DNA of 64,000 bases from Chitinophagaceae bacterium (GTDB taxonomy: Bacteria > Bacteroidota > Bacteroidia > Chitinophagales > Chitinophagaceae), in NCBI GenBank assembly GCA_014379345.1, contig JACMLY010000120.1, forward strand, positions 1 to 64,000, given 5' to 3'. Of the stretch, positions 17,702 through 27,938 are shown piece by piece. Within the stretch, counting starts at the first letter, position 1. Each line of letters begins with the position of its first letter. Made by a program: the position numbers and the translations under genes. The notes beneath the pieces are model-generated. The model was given only the letters and a program-made list of their open reading frames with translations. It made no database searches and was not told where the DNA came from.

Positions 17702-17737
17702 AAAAATCTATGCTGCAAACGAGCAGCATAGATTTTT
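17702..17737 (-). terminator. strong hairpin terminator between susD and FG-GAP gene
   Basis: AAAAATCTATGCTGC (17702-17716) and GCAGCATAGATTTTT (17723-17737) form a perfect 15-bp stem with a 6-nt loop. On the minus strand it is followed by CTATTTTT. It sits 30 bp upstream of the FG-GAP start codon and 23 bp after the susD stop, so it should cut off much of the transcript and lower FG-GAP expression relative to susCD. It could also protect the 3' end of the susCD mRNA. Confidence 0.8.
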
Positions 17738-17760
17738 AATATAAGTTACATACACCGTTA

Positions 17761-19626
17761 TTAATCGTATCCTGGATTCTGCACCAACAGATTATTCCGT
17801 TGAGTTTCTCCCAGGCTTATGGGGCGGTAATACATTTTATCCACCCATACCCTGTTTTCAAGGTCATTGTTAATTACAGGCAGATATACATAATCAAATT
17901 TTGTTTTATCCCTGCGATAAGGAACTGGTGCCGTAGCGCCGGGTTTCAGCCTTCCTTCTACTTGTATGTAGGTAGTTTTCCTGCCCAGCGTTTGGGGCGC
18001 AATCATCCAACGCCTTGCATCAAAGAAACGTTGTTCTTCCAATGCCATTTCTATGCGGCGTTCGCTCCTGTACCGCTGCCTAAGCGCATCTCCCGATTCG
18101 GTTATGGCTGGCATCCCGGCCCTGAAACGTATTTTGTTTAACCAGGTACGGGCTGTTGCATCCTCACCCAGCTCGATAAGTGCTTCTACATAATTAAATA
18201 TGGCTTCCGTATAACGGAAATAAGGCCAGGGTACAGTTTGCCGCCCTGTATTGTCGCGAAGAGCTGGATCGGGATCAATGAATTTGCGGAAATAATAGCC
18301 GGTGAAGCTGCCATTCCAGTTTTCTATCGGGCCTTGCCGTGTATCTAAGCCTGTAAGCGTAGATGCGCCAACGTAATAAGTTCCTGTTTGTATCTCGTTG
18401 GCCGGATCCTCATTTCTGCCGCGAGGTTTCCAGGGTGATCCGTCGTATAATATTGAAACATAGAACCGGGGATCCCTGTTCAAATAAGGATCGGCTTTAT
18501 GGGTGGCGTTGGTCCAATCGAACTTGGTTCCATCCATCATTTCGTAGTCATCAACGAATTCCTGAATAGGCGTATTTCCCGCCCAGTTATTGTAACCATT
18601 TGGTCCCTGCCGGAGGCCATGCTGTTGAGAACCTTCGCCTCTTTCCAGAGTCAACGTTCTCACAAACAACAATTCATTACTGGTAGCGACAGCCGGGTCA
18701 GCATCAGGATGTTTGCTTGCCCCGCCCATAGCAACGGATAAATGATTTTTACGGCCGTTGTCAAAAGTTTCAGGAGCGGTCAACCCTGTTTTATAACCCG
18801 ATCCTGCCTCGTCCAATACTGCCTTTGAAGCATCTCGGGCTGCCTGCCAGCGTGCAGCGCGGGCACCGCTCACAAATCCTACCAGTTCTGGTTTTCCAAA
18901 AGCAGAGATCACAGCTGATTTTGACTTGGCAGTTGGAATATCATGCAGATCGCTGGCATCGTAAAGCAATTGGCGGGACTTTAATGCCAATGCAGCCAGT
19001 TCTGAAGCCCTGCCTTTTATCCTTGTTTTTCCTTTCAGCAAAGTATAAGCGGCATCCACTTCCTTAATAATAAAACTACTAACTTCTGCATAGGTGTTTC
19101 GGGCCGCGGTATAGTCTTCATTTAAAGCGTACACTTTTGTGATAATAGGAACGCCACCATAGAACCGGAGCAATTGATGATAGTAATAAGCTCTTAGAAA
19201 ACGAGCTTCTCCTTCCAACCTTTGTTTCAAAGTTGGATTATCAAAAGTGGAAGTGGGCAGAGCTTCAATGGCGATATTAGCTGAACGGATAAAGTTGTAC
19301 AGTTGAAGCCAATCTGTGTGCCTGTTTACCCATCCCGGATTAGATGGGTTTAAGGCACCCTGGTTGATCGTATTGATGTTTCTACCCTGGTGGGTAAAGA
19401 TAGCCTCGTCTGTTATAGCTGCAAGCATTTGCTCGTCAAATCCCCCCTCAAATAAGCCTCCATATACACCGGTTACAAAAGCCTCGGCAAAGGCAGCATC
19501 TTTCCAGGTCTCGGTTGCCGGCACCTGGTCCAGTGGCTGCGTATTTAAAAAGTCCCTTTTACAAGCAGCGAGCATACTGCAGGCGGTTAGAAAAATGATT
19601 GTTGTTTTAATCGATATATTTTTCAT
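17761..19626 (-). CDS. SusD/RagB-family outer-membrane lipoprotein
   Basis: A 621-residue surface lipoprotein of the SusD/RagB family, which binds a glycan or other nutrient and caps the SusC channel. A signal peptide ends in LAAC at Cys22, followed by the usual opening KRDFLNTQPLDQVPATETWKD. The helical TPR-like N-terminal part (RANIAIEALP, EARFLRAYYYHQLLRFYGGVPI) and the C-terminal SusD_RagB region (YFRYTEAIFNYVEALIELGE, WLNKIRFRAGMP, RSERRIEMALEEQRFFDARRW) are in order. It lies 10 bp downstream of its susC partner. The substrate cannot be read from the sequence, and no glycoside hydrolase lies nearby. Confidence 0.94.
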   Translation of the reverse strand: MKNISIKTTIIFLTACSMLAACKRDFLNTQPLDQVPATETWKDAAFAEAFVTGVYGGLFEGGFDEQMLAAITDEAIFTHQGRNINTINQGALNPSNPGWVNRHTDWLQLYNFIRSANIAIEALPTSTFDNPTLKQRLEGEARFLRAYYYHQLLRFYGGVPIITKVYALNEDYTAARNTYAEVSSFIIKEVDAAYTLLKGKTRIKGRASELAALALKSRQLLYDASDLHDIPTAKSKSAVISAFGKPELVGFVSGARAARWQAARDASKAVLDEAGSGYKTGLTAPETFDNGRKNHLSVAMGGASKHPDADPAVATSNELLFVRTLTLERGEGSQQHGLRQGPNGYNNWAGNTPIQEFVDDYEMMDGTKFDWTNATHKADPYLNRDPRFYVSILYDGSPWKPRGRNEDPANEIQTGTYYVGASTLTGLDTRQGPIENWNGSFTGYYFRKFIDPDPALRDNTGRQTVPWPYFRYTEAIFNYVEALIELGEDATARTWLNKIRFRAGMPAITESGDALRQRYRSERRIEMALEEQRFFDARRWMIAPQTLGRKTTYIQVEGRLKPGATAPVPYRRDKTKFDYVYLPVINNDLENRVWVDKMYYRPISLGETQRNNLLVQNPGYD

Positions 19627-19636
19627 ATTCTTAATA

Positions 19637-22600
19637 TTAAAAGGTTACCCGAACACCGGCACTAATAACTCTTGATTGGGGATAAGCGTATCCGTTGGTC
19701 GCGATGGTTTCAGGATCCCAGAATCCAAATTTTTCCCAGGTAATAAGGTTTAGCCCGCTCGCATATACACGTAACCGGCTAATGCCGACCCGCTTGGTAA
19801 TATTGGAGCCAAGGTTGTAGCCGATTTCCAGGTTTTTGAAGCGTAAATAATTATTTTTCCTGATGAAATAAGTATTGTTTCCAAATCCACTTGTATAATA
19901 TCTATTCGTCCTGCTTACTAAACGTGGATCTGTGCTGCTTGGATTGTCTACCGACCAACGATTATTATAAGCCCATTCAAGCCAGTTACCGAATTCACCG
20001 GTTTCATTAAAGCTCAACAATTGTAAACCGCCGACAGCGCCCTGGAATAGAGCCGAGAGATCGAAGTTTTTGTAGCTCACATTTAGGGTGAATCCGTAAG
20101 TAAACCTGGGGTCACGGTTTTTGTCCAACCTTACCTGATCCAAATTGTTGATTTTACCGTCCGGTTTGCCATCGAGCCCGGAAATATCCTTGAATTTCAT
20201 GTCGCCAGGCCTCAAGCTGCCTTCTGCAGCACTGTAGTCAATTTTGTTGGCGGCAACTTCAGCTTCATTCAAAAACACTCCATCATATTCGTACGCAAGG
20301 AATGCTGGTCCATTTGTGCCGAAAGTGTGACCTGTTGCCCGCTGATGTGCCGGCACGCCCGGATTTTCATCCCAGAATTTTATCTTGTTTTTTGAATAAC
20401 CACCGTTTGCGCTCACTTGAAATGTAAGATCCTGGTTCACCTGTCCGTTATAACCAATCCTATACTCCCAGCCTTTGTTTTCAACATGGCCTTCGTTCAC
20501 AGGTGGCAAAAGACCACTGATGCCGGAGCTTTGTGGAGTAGATCCTAGTTTTTGAATCAGGATTTGCTTACGTTGGTTATTAAAGTAATCGAACTCAAAG
20601 AAAACTTTGTTATTCAGCAAGGAACCTTCTATTCCAAAATTTGCGTTATTAGCTACTTCCCACGTAAAACTCGGATTCGGTACGCGCGGCTCGGTAAGAG
20701 TGCGCACTATTTGTCCATTGATAACATACACACCACTCAATGAATAGGTAGGGAGGAATGCATATTCCTGTAATACGCCGTTGAATTCAACCCGGTCATT
20801 TCCCATCTGCCCGTAAGAAGCGCGGAGTTTTAAAGAAGTTAAAAAGTCAATGTTCTCAAAGAATTTCTCATTGCTAACATTCCATCCTACTAATATTCCA
20901 GGGAAAAAGCCAAAGCGGTCGGCTTCAGGAAAAATATAAGAGCCGTCATAACGCCAGAGAAATTCCACCAGATATTTTTCCTGGTAATTATAGGCCACAC
21001 GGCCAAAATAACTTAAGCGGGCCTGCTGTCCGAATATGCTGGTGGCTAGATTTGTCGTGTTCCCAATATCCTGTTGAGGAGTTCCACCAACAAGAAGCTC
21101 GTCAATGGCCGGGGAAATAAAGTTTCTTCTGAAGGCAAAGAAATTATCACCTTTTCTTGTTTCTTTTTGAATCCCAGCTAAAAAGGCAATCGTATGATCT
21201 TTAAATTTAACGTCATAGTTGACCATTCCGGTTAGTGCAATCCGCAGTTCTTCTTCATCCTGTAACCTAAGCTGGGGATCGGTGAATGTAGAACGCACCG
21301 TTTTTGTAAGTTTTGGCGATACGCCGTCTGCTTCGAAACTAATTTTATCCCATGTGTATAAAGACCAAGGTGTCGACCAGCGTTTGGTTCGACCGTTGAA
21401 TTTGTCCACCGCACCCTGAAGAGTAATTTTCAAACCTTCGATCCATGGATTCCGTAATTCGACCTGTCCATTTGTTTGAACATAATCTCTGCGATTTCTG
21501 TCGTACCCGGTGGCACCAGTTGTAACCACCACAGGGTTTTGACCGTTTTCGATATCGATTCCAGGTTCCCCATTTGGCCAGATTGCCACTTCTGTGGGTT
21601 TGCCACGTATCAGCATTCTGAAAATATCTCCTGCACCGACAGTTGGGAAGAAACGGTACTCTTCACGCGCTGTTATACCAATGTTGGTGCTAATATATTT
21701 GTTCACCTTGGCATCAAGGTTTAGCCGGAGATCATATTGCTTGTATCCGGTTGCCGAATTTTTGTAATAAGCATCCTGGTTCTGGTACCCTAACGAAGCA
21801 AGAAACCGGATATTTTCACTACCTCCGCTTACCTGCAAGCCATGTTGTTGTTGCGGTGACCATTCTCTGAAAACAGAACTATACCAGTCTGTATTTGGAT
21901 GCGTTAACGGGCTGGAACCGTCGCTGAATTTTTGAAGATCTTGTGGACCATAGAAAGCGTTTACCCTTTGCGCGTTGTCGGTACGTACATAGAAACCTGC
22001 AGTTTTGAATGCATCCGATGCTGCGGTCCATTGCTGATAAGGTATGCTACTAAATATAACCTGCTCGTTGAGCAATTCTCCGTATTGAGCAGCACTGGAC
22101 ATTTTAGGTACAACTGACGGTTGCTGCCAGCCATAATTAAAATCGTATGATACAATTGGCTTACCAATTTTGCCTTGTTTAGTTGTGATTAGGATCACCC
22201 CATTAGCAGCCCGTGCTCCATAAATAGCGGCGGATGCATCTTTTAATATGGAGATGCTTTCTATATCAGCAGGGTTCAGGCGATCAAACCCACCTGCACG
22301 GTCGGGTACGCCATCAATAACCACCAGGGGGCTACTGTTTCCTAATGTATTGGTGCCGCGTATGCGAATGGTGGAACCGTCAAAGCCGGGTTCACCGGTT
22401 CGCTGCAGGGCAGTTATGCCCGGTAAACGTCCTGCCAATGAATTAGAAAGATTTAAAGCAGGAGATTTATCCAGTTCCGAACCCTTTACCATTGCTACAG
22501 AGCCTGTAACTGTTGCCTTTCTCTGTGTGCCATAACCTACCACAACAACCTGGTCAAGCTGATTATTTCCGGAAGCGAGGGAAATATCGATCTGGTTTCG

Positions 22601-22912
22601 GTTGTTTACAGAAATCTCCTGTGTCTGAAAGCCAACGGACGAAATGATCAGAGTGGCCTGTGGATTGGGTACGTCAATAGCAAATGCACCGGCAACATCT
22701 GTCTTTACACCGGTGGTGCCGCCTTTTACGGTAACACTTACATCAGAAATAGGAGCACCTGCATTGTCTTTGATGACACCAGTGACCCGCTTGCTTTGAG
22801 CAAAGCTTAAAAGAGAAAAGCTTAAAAGAAAAAAACAGAGAACACTTTTTTCGATTAGATTAGAAAAAATAAGAGGAAATGAAAAAAAACTACACGTAAG
22901 TGGTTTTTTCAT
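19637..22912 (-). CDS. SusC/RagA-family TonB-dependent receptor
   Basis: A 1,091-residue outer-membrane transporter. After a signal peptide (hydrophobic core VLCFFLLSFSLLSFAQ) comes a carboxypeptidase-D-like domain (about residues 42-115, VTGVIKDNAGAPISDVSVTV), a TonB-box region at QLDQVVVVGYGTQRK, the plug with SusC signature PLVVIDGVPD and SILKDASAAIYGARAANGVI, and then the beta-barrel ending in RVISAGVRVTF. It is the first gene of the minus-strand operon susC, susD, FG-GAP. No extra N-terminal signalling (STN) domain is evident, so control by an anti-sigma factor is not suggested. It may import an oligosaccharide, and its convergence with the arabinose operon is suggestive only. Confidence 0.95.
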   Translation of the reverse strand: MKKPLTCSFFSFPLIFSNLIEKSVLCFFLLSFSLLSFAQSKRVTGVIKDNAGAPISDVSVTVKGGTTGVKTDVAGAFAIDVPNPQATLIISSVGFQTQEISVNNRNQIDISLASGNNQLDQVVVVGYGTQRKATVTGSVAMVKGSELDKSPALNLSNSLAGRLPGITALQRTGEPGFDGSTIRIRGTNTLGNSSPLVVIDGVPDRAGGFDRLNPADIESISILKDASAAIYGARAANGVILITTKQGKIGKPIVSYDFNYGWQQPSVVPKMSSAAQYGELLNEQVIFSSIPYQQWTAASDAFKTAGFYVRTDNAQRVNAFYGPQDLQKFSDGSSPLTHPNTDWYSSVFREWSPQQQHGLQVSGGSENIRFLASLGYQNQDAYYKNSATGYKQYDLRLNLDAKVNKYISTNIGITAREEYRFFPTVGAGDIFRMLIRGKPTEVAIWPNGEPGIDIENGQNPVVVTTGATGYDRNRRDYVQTNGQVELRNPWIEGLKITLQGAVDKFNGRTKRWSTPWSLYTWDKISFEADGVSPKLTKTVRSTFTDPQLRLQDEEELRIALTGMVNYDVKFKDHTIAFLAGIQKETRKGDNFFAFRRNFISPAIDELLVGGTPQQDIGNTTNLATSIFGQQARLSYFGRVAYNYQEKYLVEFLWRYDGSYIFPEADRFGFFPGILVGWNVSNEKFFENIDFLTSLKLRASYGQMGNDRVEFNGVLQEYAFLPTYSLSGVYVINGQIVRTLTEPRVPNPSFTWEVANNANFGIEGSLLNNKVFFEFDYFNNQRKQILIQKLGSTPQSSGISGLLPPVNEGHVENKGWEYRIGYNGQVNQDLTFQVSANGGYSKNKIKFWDENPGVPAHQRATGHTFGTNGPAFLAYEYDGVFLNEAEVAANKIDYSAAEGSLRPGDMKFKDISGLDGKPDGKINNLDQVRLDKNRDPRFTYGFTLNVSYKNFDLSALFQGAVGGLQLLSFNETGEFGNWLEWAYNNRWSVDNPSSTDPRLVSRTNRYYTSGFGNNTYFIRKNNYLRFKNLEIGYNLGSNITKRVGISRLRVYASGLNLITWEKFGFWDPETIATNGYAYPQSRVISAGVRVTF

Positions 22913-23401
22913 ATAGCAGTTTTTTGGTTTATAATCTTCGTACCGTTAGTAAAGAAGCAAATAATAAATCCTGTTAAAGGCAAGTTAAATCATTTTGCGA
23001 TATAAATTTAACTGTTCGGAATTTTCATCCATCCTGTACCATCCCGTACGACAAAGTTTACGGTTTAAAGTTTAGGGATTCACCCACGTGTACTTTGTAA
23101 AATGCAATCAGGAGAGTGGCTGAAGAAGTTTCAGGAGGAATTCATTTTGGGTTTCAATCAACCCGCCCGGCTGCGTCGTCATCATCTCGGTCATTTTGCA
23201 CGATGGAGTATACAGCACAAAACCTGATCTTCTGATTATACCCACAAAATGGTATTGTTATTACAAATACCGGCTATTATCTTCGTTTCGGTTTTTCATA
23301 GGATATTGGATTTTAAAACGGGGTTGGATTTCTATTCAGACCCCTTTTTTTTGCTTCTATGTTCAGACAGGATATGCATAAGACTGTGTATTCAATCCAT
23401 T
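22913..23401. other. susC upstream region, no gene
   Basis: This 489-bp AT-rich gap holds no convincing gene. A dyad AGTTAAAT (22983-22990) and ATTTAACT (23006-23013) with a 15-bp spacer lies about 70-100 bp before susC and could bind a regulator. No exact minus-strand TAnnTTTG box is found. Short open frames on the plus strand have no protein-like character. Confidence 0.4.
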
Positions 23402-23713
23402 TCATAGATATTCCTTCTTCAATTTTTTGTCGAGAACAAACGTTCCAAACGGCAAAATGGCGGCGATGAAAGCGAGGGCTGCTTTTTTGAATGTCCATTT
23501 GTATTTCATCCACACTTTTAATAGCAGCAATCCATAAAGGATGAATAGAAAACCATGTACCCAACCGATATAATTAACTGCCTCCCGGATACCTGCAATA
23601 TATTTCAGTGGCATAGCAACAAACAATAGTAGCAGGTACGAAACGCCCTCCGCCAGTGCCACAGCCCTGAACCAGCCTAACGAAGACTTAAATAAAGAAT
23701 GATTGGTATCCAT
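23402..23713 (-). CDS. DUF3817 small integral membrane protein
   Basis: A 103-residue protein with three hydrophobic helices that fits the DUF3817 family (GWFRAVALAEGVSYLLLLFVAMPLKYI at the front is broken by the family's typical AEG-S-LLL motif; NYIGWVHGFLFILY follows). The family sits in the inner membrane, often described as YdzA-like, and has no established function. The ATG at 23713 is chosen over a TTG three codons upstream. It is transcribed alone, with a good -7 box 86 bp upstream of the start. Confidence 0.8.
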   Translation of the reverse strand: MDTNHSLFKSSLGWFRAVALAEGVSYLLLLFVAMPLKYIAGIREAVNYIGWVHGFLFILYGLLLLKVWMKYKWTFKKAALAFIAAILPFGTFVLDKKLKKEYL

Positions 23714-23798
23714 ATGCAACAATATTCATATTAAATAGGTATTACAGGTGAAGATCCTGAGAAATTGACAATCCCAACAAGACCTGTAACATATTGTA

Positions 23799-23806
23799 CA
23801 AAACTA
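23799..23806 (-). promoter_or_regulatory. -7 box for the DUF3817 gene
   Basis: On the minus strand the bases read TAGTTTTG, an exact match to TAnnTTTG. Transcription would start near 23793 and give a leader of about 80 nt. No TTG lies at the usual upstream distance. Confidence 0.4.
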
Positions 23807-23914
23807 TTTTCCCAATGGATGCTTAAAAAAATTTTTAATTGGCCAACGATCATTTGTTATTGCCCCCGACCGCTTTAAAAGTTTTATTTTGCATACTCAT
23901 CCTTATTCGTATAA

Positions 23915-26900
23915 ATGGCAGTCAGGTCCGCATTCCGCCGGTTTTTTAAGATACTATTGTTTGTAATCGGAGTGCATGCCATTGTGATTTTGGGATTACA
24001 TATCTGGTTTGTCAATAATGCCAGGGGAGTGTTGAAACAAATCGTCTCGGAAAAGTCTAACGGAAAATTAAAACTCAAGCTTTCCAGACTGAGTTTTGAT
24101 TTTTTTTCAAATAAATTACAGGTGAGGGAGGCTCATCTTGAAAGCACGGATACTACAACGCAACCTGCCACCTATCGTGTAAAATTCAGAAAGCTTACCC
24201 TTCGTATTCACTCATTCTGGCCACTTATCTTACAAAAGAAATTATTGCTCGATTCTATCAAGCTGCACGATCCGATAATTGATGTTTCGTTATGGCGAAA
24301 GGACACGACATCAAAATTGGCAAAGGACGATCTTTCCCTCCCGCAGGAAATGGGAAAATTATACAATTCAATGCTTGATGTTCTGGATGGATTCGGGATC
24401 AGGCTTATTATCATCAACAATGCAACACTGAGCCTGGTCAATAAAATGAAGCCTGAATCCAAACCTGTGACCATTTCTAATATTTATCTGCAAGTTGTTA
24501 GAACGGCTGCCACTACAGACAAAAGAGATGATTTTGTAGACCATGAGCAAACTGTAGACCTGAGAACGGTGAACCAGACTATCAATCTGCCGGGAGGAAG
24601 ACATCAACTCGCCTTTAAAACATTTAACCTTCATCTTTTCAGGAGGTATATTGAGTTAGACAGTTGTACAATTACGGCAGCCCCGACCGAGCTTTTTAAG
24701 ACCAGCTACAAGATTTTCTTTTCAAAACTATTGTTGATCGGGGTTGACTTTAACGCTATGTATCGAAATAATCTTATCAAGGCCGATTCTGTTTATTGTG
24801 AAAACCCTTCTTTTGATATCAATCTGGTCCCTTCTACATCAACTTCAAAGAAAAAGGAAAGGCCTGATCCGGAAAAAATTGTGCGGGAACTAACGGGTGA
24901 TCTAGAGTTGGCCTTTGTAGGGGTAAAGGATGCGGGCATAAACATTAATATCTACGGAACCAAACCGAGATCACTTTTTAATTCTAACAAGGATAATTTT
25001 GAGATGCGTGGACTGCGAGTGAATGCTGATTCTTCAGTGCCTGTAATGGTTGAACAGTTTGATATGCTTGTACGTGATTATCGCTTATACAATGAAGACA
25101 GTTCAACTGTTTACAGTTTCGACAGTGTTACTTTCAAAAATAATAAGATCGTCCTTAATAATTTTTCTGTCACCACTACTTCTGGTAAATACGCACAACG
25201 TAGTGAGAGGGATTATAAAATCCCGTATTTTGAACTTACCGGGTTGGACTGGTATCAACTCATTTTTGATGAAACGCTGCAAGCAAGAGAAGCTGTTCTC
25301 TACAATCCCGTTATAAATTATAGGCGGAACCCTGGTTTAACCCGAAGAAAAAAAACAAATTTTTTTACCTCATTGCAAAGTATTGATAACCTGGTTACGC
25401 TCGACAAGATCAATATCATTCACGTCCAGATCAACATGAAACTCGCGCCATCTACATCGATTGATTTTAAAGATGTAAATCTGAGTTTGTATAGCAACAG
25501 ATTATTAAAGTCGACCAACAAGGAAGGGTTACGCAAGGCGATTGATCATTTTTCTTTTTCAAACGGCTTCTTAAAGCTAAATGATGTCACTGCACAGTTG
25601 TATAATGTACGCTACACAGGTAGCAACCTGGTTCATGCAGATAAGCTTTCGATAAGTAGTACCACTGATAAAGTAACTGCCGAAATTCACGACGTATATA
25701 TAGATAATATGCTCGTGGATGATGATGTTGAATCGATTGTTGTGGATGGTTTGCGTTGGAAAAACGCAACCGTTCAATTAAAATCGCAGGTGGCGGAAAC
25801 AAAAAACAACCGTGGCACTAACATTCAATTGAAAAACATTTTAGGAACCAATACTACGTTTTCATATTCAAACAATCAAACAACTGTTTCCGGTTCTCTG
25901 CAGGCAATAAAGATTGCTTCTCTGTCAAAAGCGAATGGGAAACCTCTGCATGCCGATGGATTTTTCATGGAAGGCGATCATCTTTTAATGAGTAAGGGAC
26001 CAATGAGTATCAAAACCGGCGGCTACCGGTTTGTAAGTGATATCCCCTCTTTTGTTTCGCAATTAAAAATTGAACATTTCGATCAGCGGGATTCATTAAA
26101 TGTGAAATCACCCCTTATCCGTTTTTCCGCGAATGTGAATGAAATCCTTGCGGGAGATATTCATATAACAGATCTGCAGGCAGAATCGCCGGATATCCGT
26201 ATCAGGAAGGAGCAAAAAGAAAAGACACGGCTGGACGAACCCACCAGAATGCCTGCGGTCAGGATTGACAACATTATCGCCACCGAACCGAATGTTTATG
26301 TTTCCATGCACCGCAAGGATTCAATGAAGATACTGAACCTTCCGAGATCGGACAAATCTGTCGTAAAGGCTTCGGATCTTATTTTGAATGAAGAAGGAGT
26401 GAGATTGGGTCTTGTGTCGGTTAATACAAATACTGCGACCCTCGTGAAATCAAATGGTGAAACCTGGGGTGTAGAAAAAGGTACAGTCACTGTAGAATTT
26501 TCAGACCTGAAATATACAAAAAAGCAAGGCCGGCCCTTCTGGAGCGGCATGATCAGGAATCTTTACCTGCAAAATCCCACGAATCTCGAAATAGGCCGGA
26601 GCAAGAGCAGGTTTTCATTAAAAGAACTTGCTCTGGGAAATTTGGTTTTATCATCCGATTACCTGACGGATTTTAATCAGCTGGTTAAGTACAATGTCTC
26701 GGCCTGGCTTCGGTCAGGTACAGGGCAATACACCGATAGTTTAACTACATTGAAATGGTACAACGCAGGATATGACAATGCAAATAAAACGCTTAGCCTT
26801 GATTCTTTCAGCTATTACCCAACGCGTTCAAGGGATTCCGTTATTGCGAATACACCTTACCAGACTGATTATATTACTTTCCGTTCAGGAGCGATACAAT

Positions 26901-27754
26901 TCACTGACTTTAACCTGGAGAAGTATAAGGCCGACAGCGCATTCATCGCAAACGCAATCAATGTTACAAATCCCGTCATTACTATTTACCGGGATAAGCT
27001 GCCGCCACACTTTGCCGGTATTATCAAGCCGCTTCCGGTAAATTTGATCCGGAGGATTTCATTCCCCGTTTCGATATCACGTGTGAATATTATCAATGGA
27101 ACGCTCAGCTATATAGAGAAAAATGCAAAATCAAGAGCCGAGGCTACGGTGTTCTTAACCGGCATGAATGGGGGGCTTTCTAATATAAAAAATAAAAATA
27201 TTGCCGGGGATGATTCGCTCGGGCTTTCGTTGAATGCATACCTGATGGATTCTGCCTCGATCGACCTCAAAGTGAAGGAATCATATACAGATTCGCTGAG
27301 CGGTTTCTTAATGACGCTGCGGATGAAACCAACTACCTTATCTTTCCTGAATCCGGTATTGGCGCCTTTATCGAATGTCATCATTACTTCCGGATCCGTG
27401 GACTCTCTTCATCTTCGGGCCATCGGGAGAGAGAACCTGGCAATAGGAGAAATGAATATGTTTTACCATGACCTGCGTATTAAGCTCATAAAGCCCGGCG
27501 CGCCGGACCAGGCCAGTTTCAAGAACAAATTATTAACTTTCGTTGCGAATACGTTTGTTATAAAAAAGCACAACAGGGGTCGTACAGGGCTGGTTTATTT
27601 TGAGCGTTTACGTGACCGCTCTTTCTTTAATTATATTATAAAAATGACTTTCAGTGGATTGGCTACCAGTGTGGGTTTTAAAAAGAATGGCAAGTACAGG
27701 AGGCAGTATGAGCGCGAACTGCAAAACAGAAATTTGCCGCCAATAAATTTTTGA
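23915..27754 (+). CDS. giant AsmA-like / DUF748-like envelope protein
   Basis: A 1,279-residue protein with one N-terminal membrane helix (about residues 10-32, FKILLFVIGVHAIVILGLHI) and a very long remainder predicted by eye to be beta-rich and periplasmic. Repeated segments of the form 'L-x-L-D-S-I-x-L-x-x-P-x-I' (for example LLLDSIKLHDPIIDV) resemble AsmA/TamB/DUF748 repeats, which form hydrophobic grooves for lipid movement between membranes. The C-terminus carries the AsmA-like segment FLNPVLAPLSNVIITSGSVD. A role in outer-membrane lipid balance is therefore possible, but the family assignment is moderate. It stands alone, divergent from DUF3817 and convergent with the patatin gene. Confidence 0.65.
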   Translation: MAVRSAFRRFFKILLFVIGVHAIVILGLHIWFVNNARGVLKQIVSEKSNGKLKLKLSRLSFDFFSNKLQVREAHLESTDTTTQPATYRVKFRKLTLRIHSFWPLILQKKLLLDSIKLHDPIIDVSLWRKDTTSKLAKDDLSLPQEMGKLYNSMLDVLDGFGIRLIIINNATLSLVNKMKPESKPVTISNIYLQVVRTAATTDKRDDFVDHEQTVDLRTVNQTINLPGGRHQLAFKTFNLHLFRRYIELDSCTITAAPTELFKTSYKIFFSKLLLIGVDFNAMYRNNLIKADSVYCENPSFDINLVPSTSTSKKKERPDPEKIVRELTGDLELAFVGVKDAGININIYGTKPRSLFNSNKDNFEMRGLRVNADSSVPVMVEQFDMLVRDYRLYNEDSSTVYSFDSVTFKNNKIVLNNFSVTTTSGKYAQRSERDYKIPYFELTGLDWYQLIFDETLQAREAVLYNPVINYRRNPGLTRRKKTNFFTSLQSIDNLVTLDKINIIHVQINMKLAPSTSIDFKDVNLSLYSNRLLKSTNKEGLRKAIDHFSFSNGFLKLNDVTAQLYNVRYTGSNLVHADKLSISSTTDKVTAEIHDVYIDNMLVDDDVESIVVDGLRWKNATVQLKSQVAETKNNRGTNIQLKNILGTNTTFSYSNNQTTVSGSLQAIKIASLSKANGKPLHADGFFMEGDHLLMSKGPMSIKTGGYRFVSDIPSFVSQLKIEHFDQRDSLNVKSPLIRFSANVNEILAGDIHITDLQAESPDIRIRKEQKEKTRLDEPTRMPAVRIDNIIATEPNVYVSMHRKDSMKILNLPRSDKSVVKASDLILNEEGVRLGLVSVNTNTATLVKSNGETWGVEKGTVTVEFSDLKYTKKQGRPFWSGMIRNLYLQNPTNLEIGRSKSRFSLKELALGNLVLSSDYLTDFNQLVKYNVSAWLRSGTGQYTDSLTTLKWYNAGYDNANKTLSLDSFSYYPTRSRDSVIANTPYQTDYITFRSGAIQFTDFNLEKYKADSAFIANAINVTNPVITIYRDKLPPHFAGIIKPLPVNLIRRISFPVSISRVNIINGTLSYIEKNAKSRAEATVFLTGMNGGLSNIKNKNIAGDDSLGLSLNAYLMDSASIDLKVKESYTDSLSGFLMTLRMKPTTLSFLNPVLAPLSNVIITSGSVDSLHLRAIGRENLAIGEMNMFYHDLRIKLIKPGAPDQASFKNKLLTFVANTFVIKKHNRGRTGLVYFERLRDRSFFNYIIKMTFSGLATSVGFKKNGKYRRQYERELQNRNLPPINF

Positions 27755-27801
27755 ATTAAAGCAGGACCTTTAGATTAAAATAGGAATTAGTTCGAAACAT
27801 C

Positions 27802-27925
27802 CCCTGTGCTCCTCTGTGTGAACCTCCCACACCGCTGTGGTTAAAAAATCCTTGCATTAAAAAACTCTTAGAATGCGGAGACCCGATCTAACCACAGAGA
27901 TACTGGAGGTAATGGAGGAGGAAAT
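27802..27925. repeat. inverted repeat of ACCACAGAG-type words
   Basis: Left arm CTGTGCTCCTCTGTGTG then CTGTGGTTA, right arm TAACCACAGAG then GGAGGTAATGGAGGAGG. The core stem CTGTGGTTA/TAACCACAG is perfect, and the GGAGG/CCTCC words pair further out. It lies between two convergent genes (AsmA-like and patatin) and could also work as a transcription stop. It has no gene. Confidence 0.6.
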
Positions 27926-27938
27926 AAATGCTGGTCGT

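Noticed and set aside
17673..17729. Upstream extension of the FG-GAP start
   Set aside because: It lies in the terminator hairpin, and the lipoprotein signal begins at 17672.
23313..23564. Minus-strand frame overlapping DUF3817
   Set aside because: It overlaps the clear DUF3817 gene in another frame.
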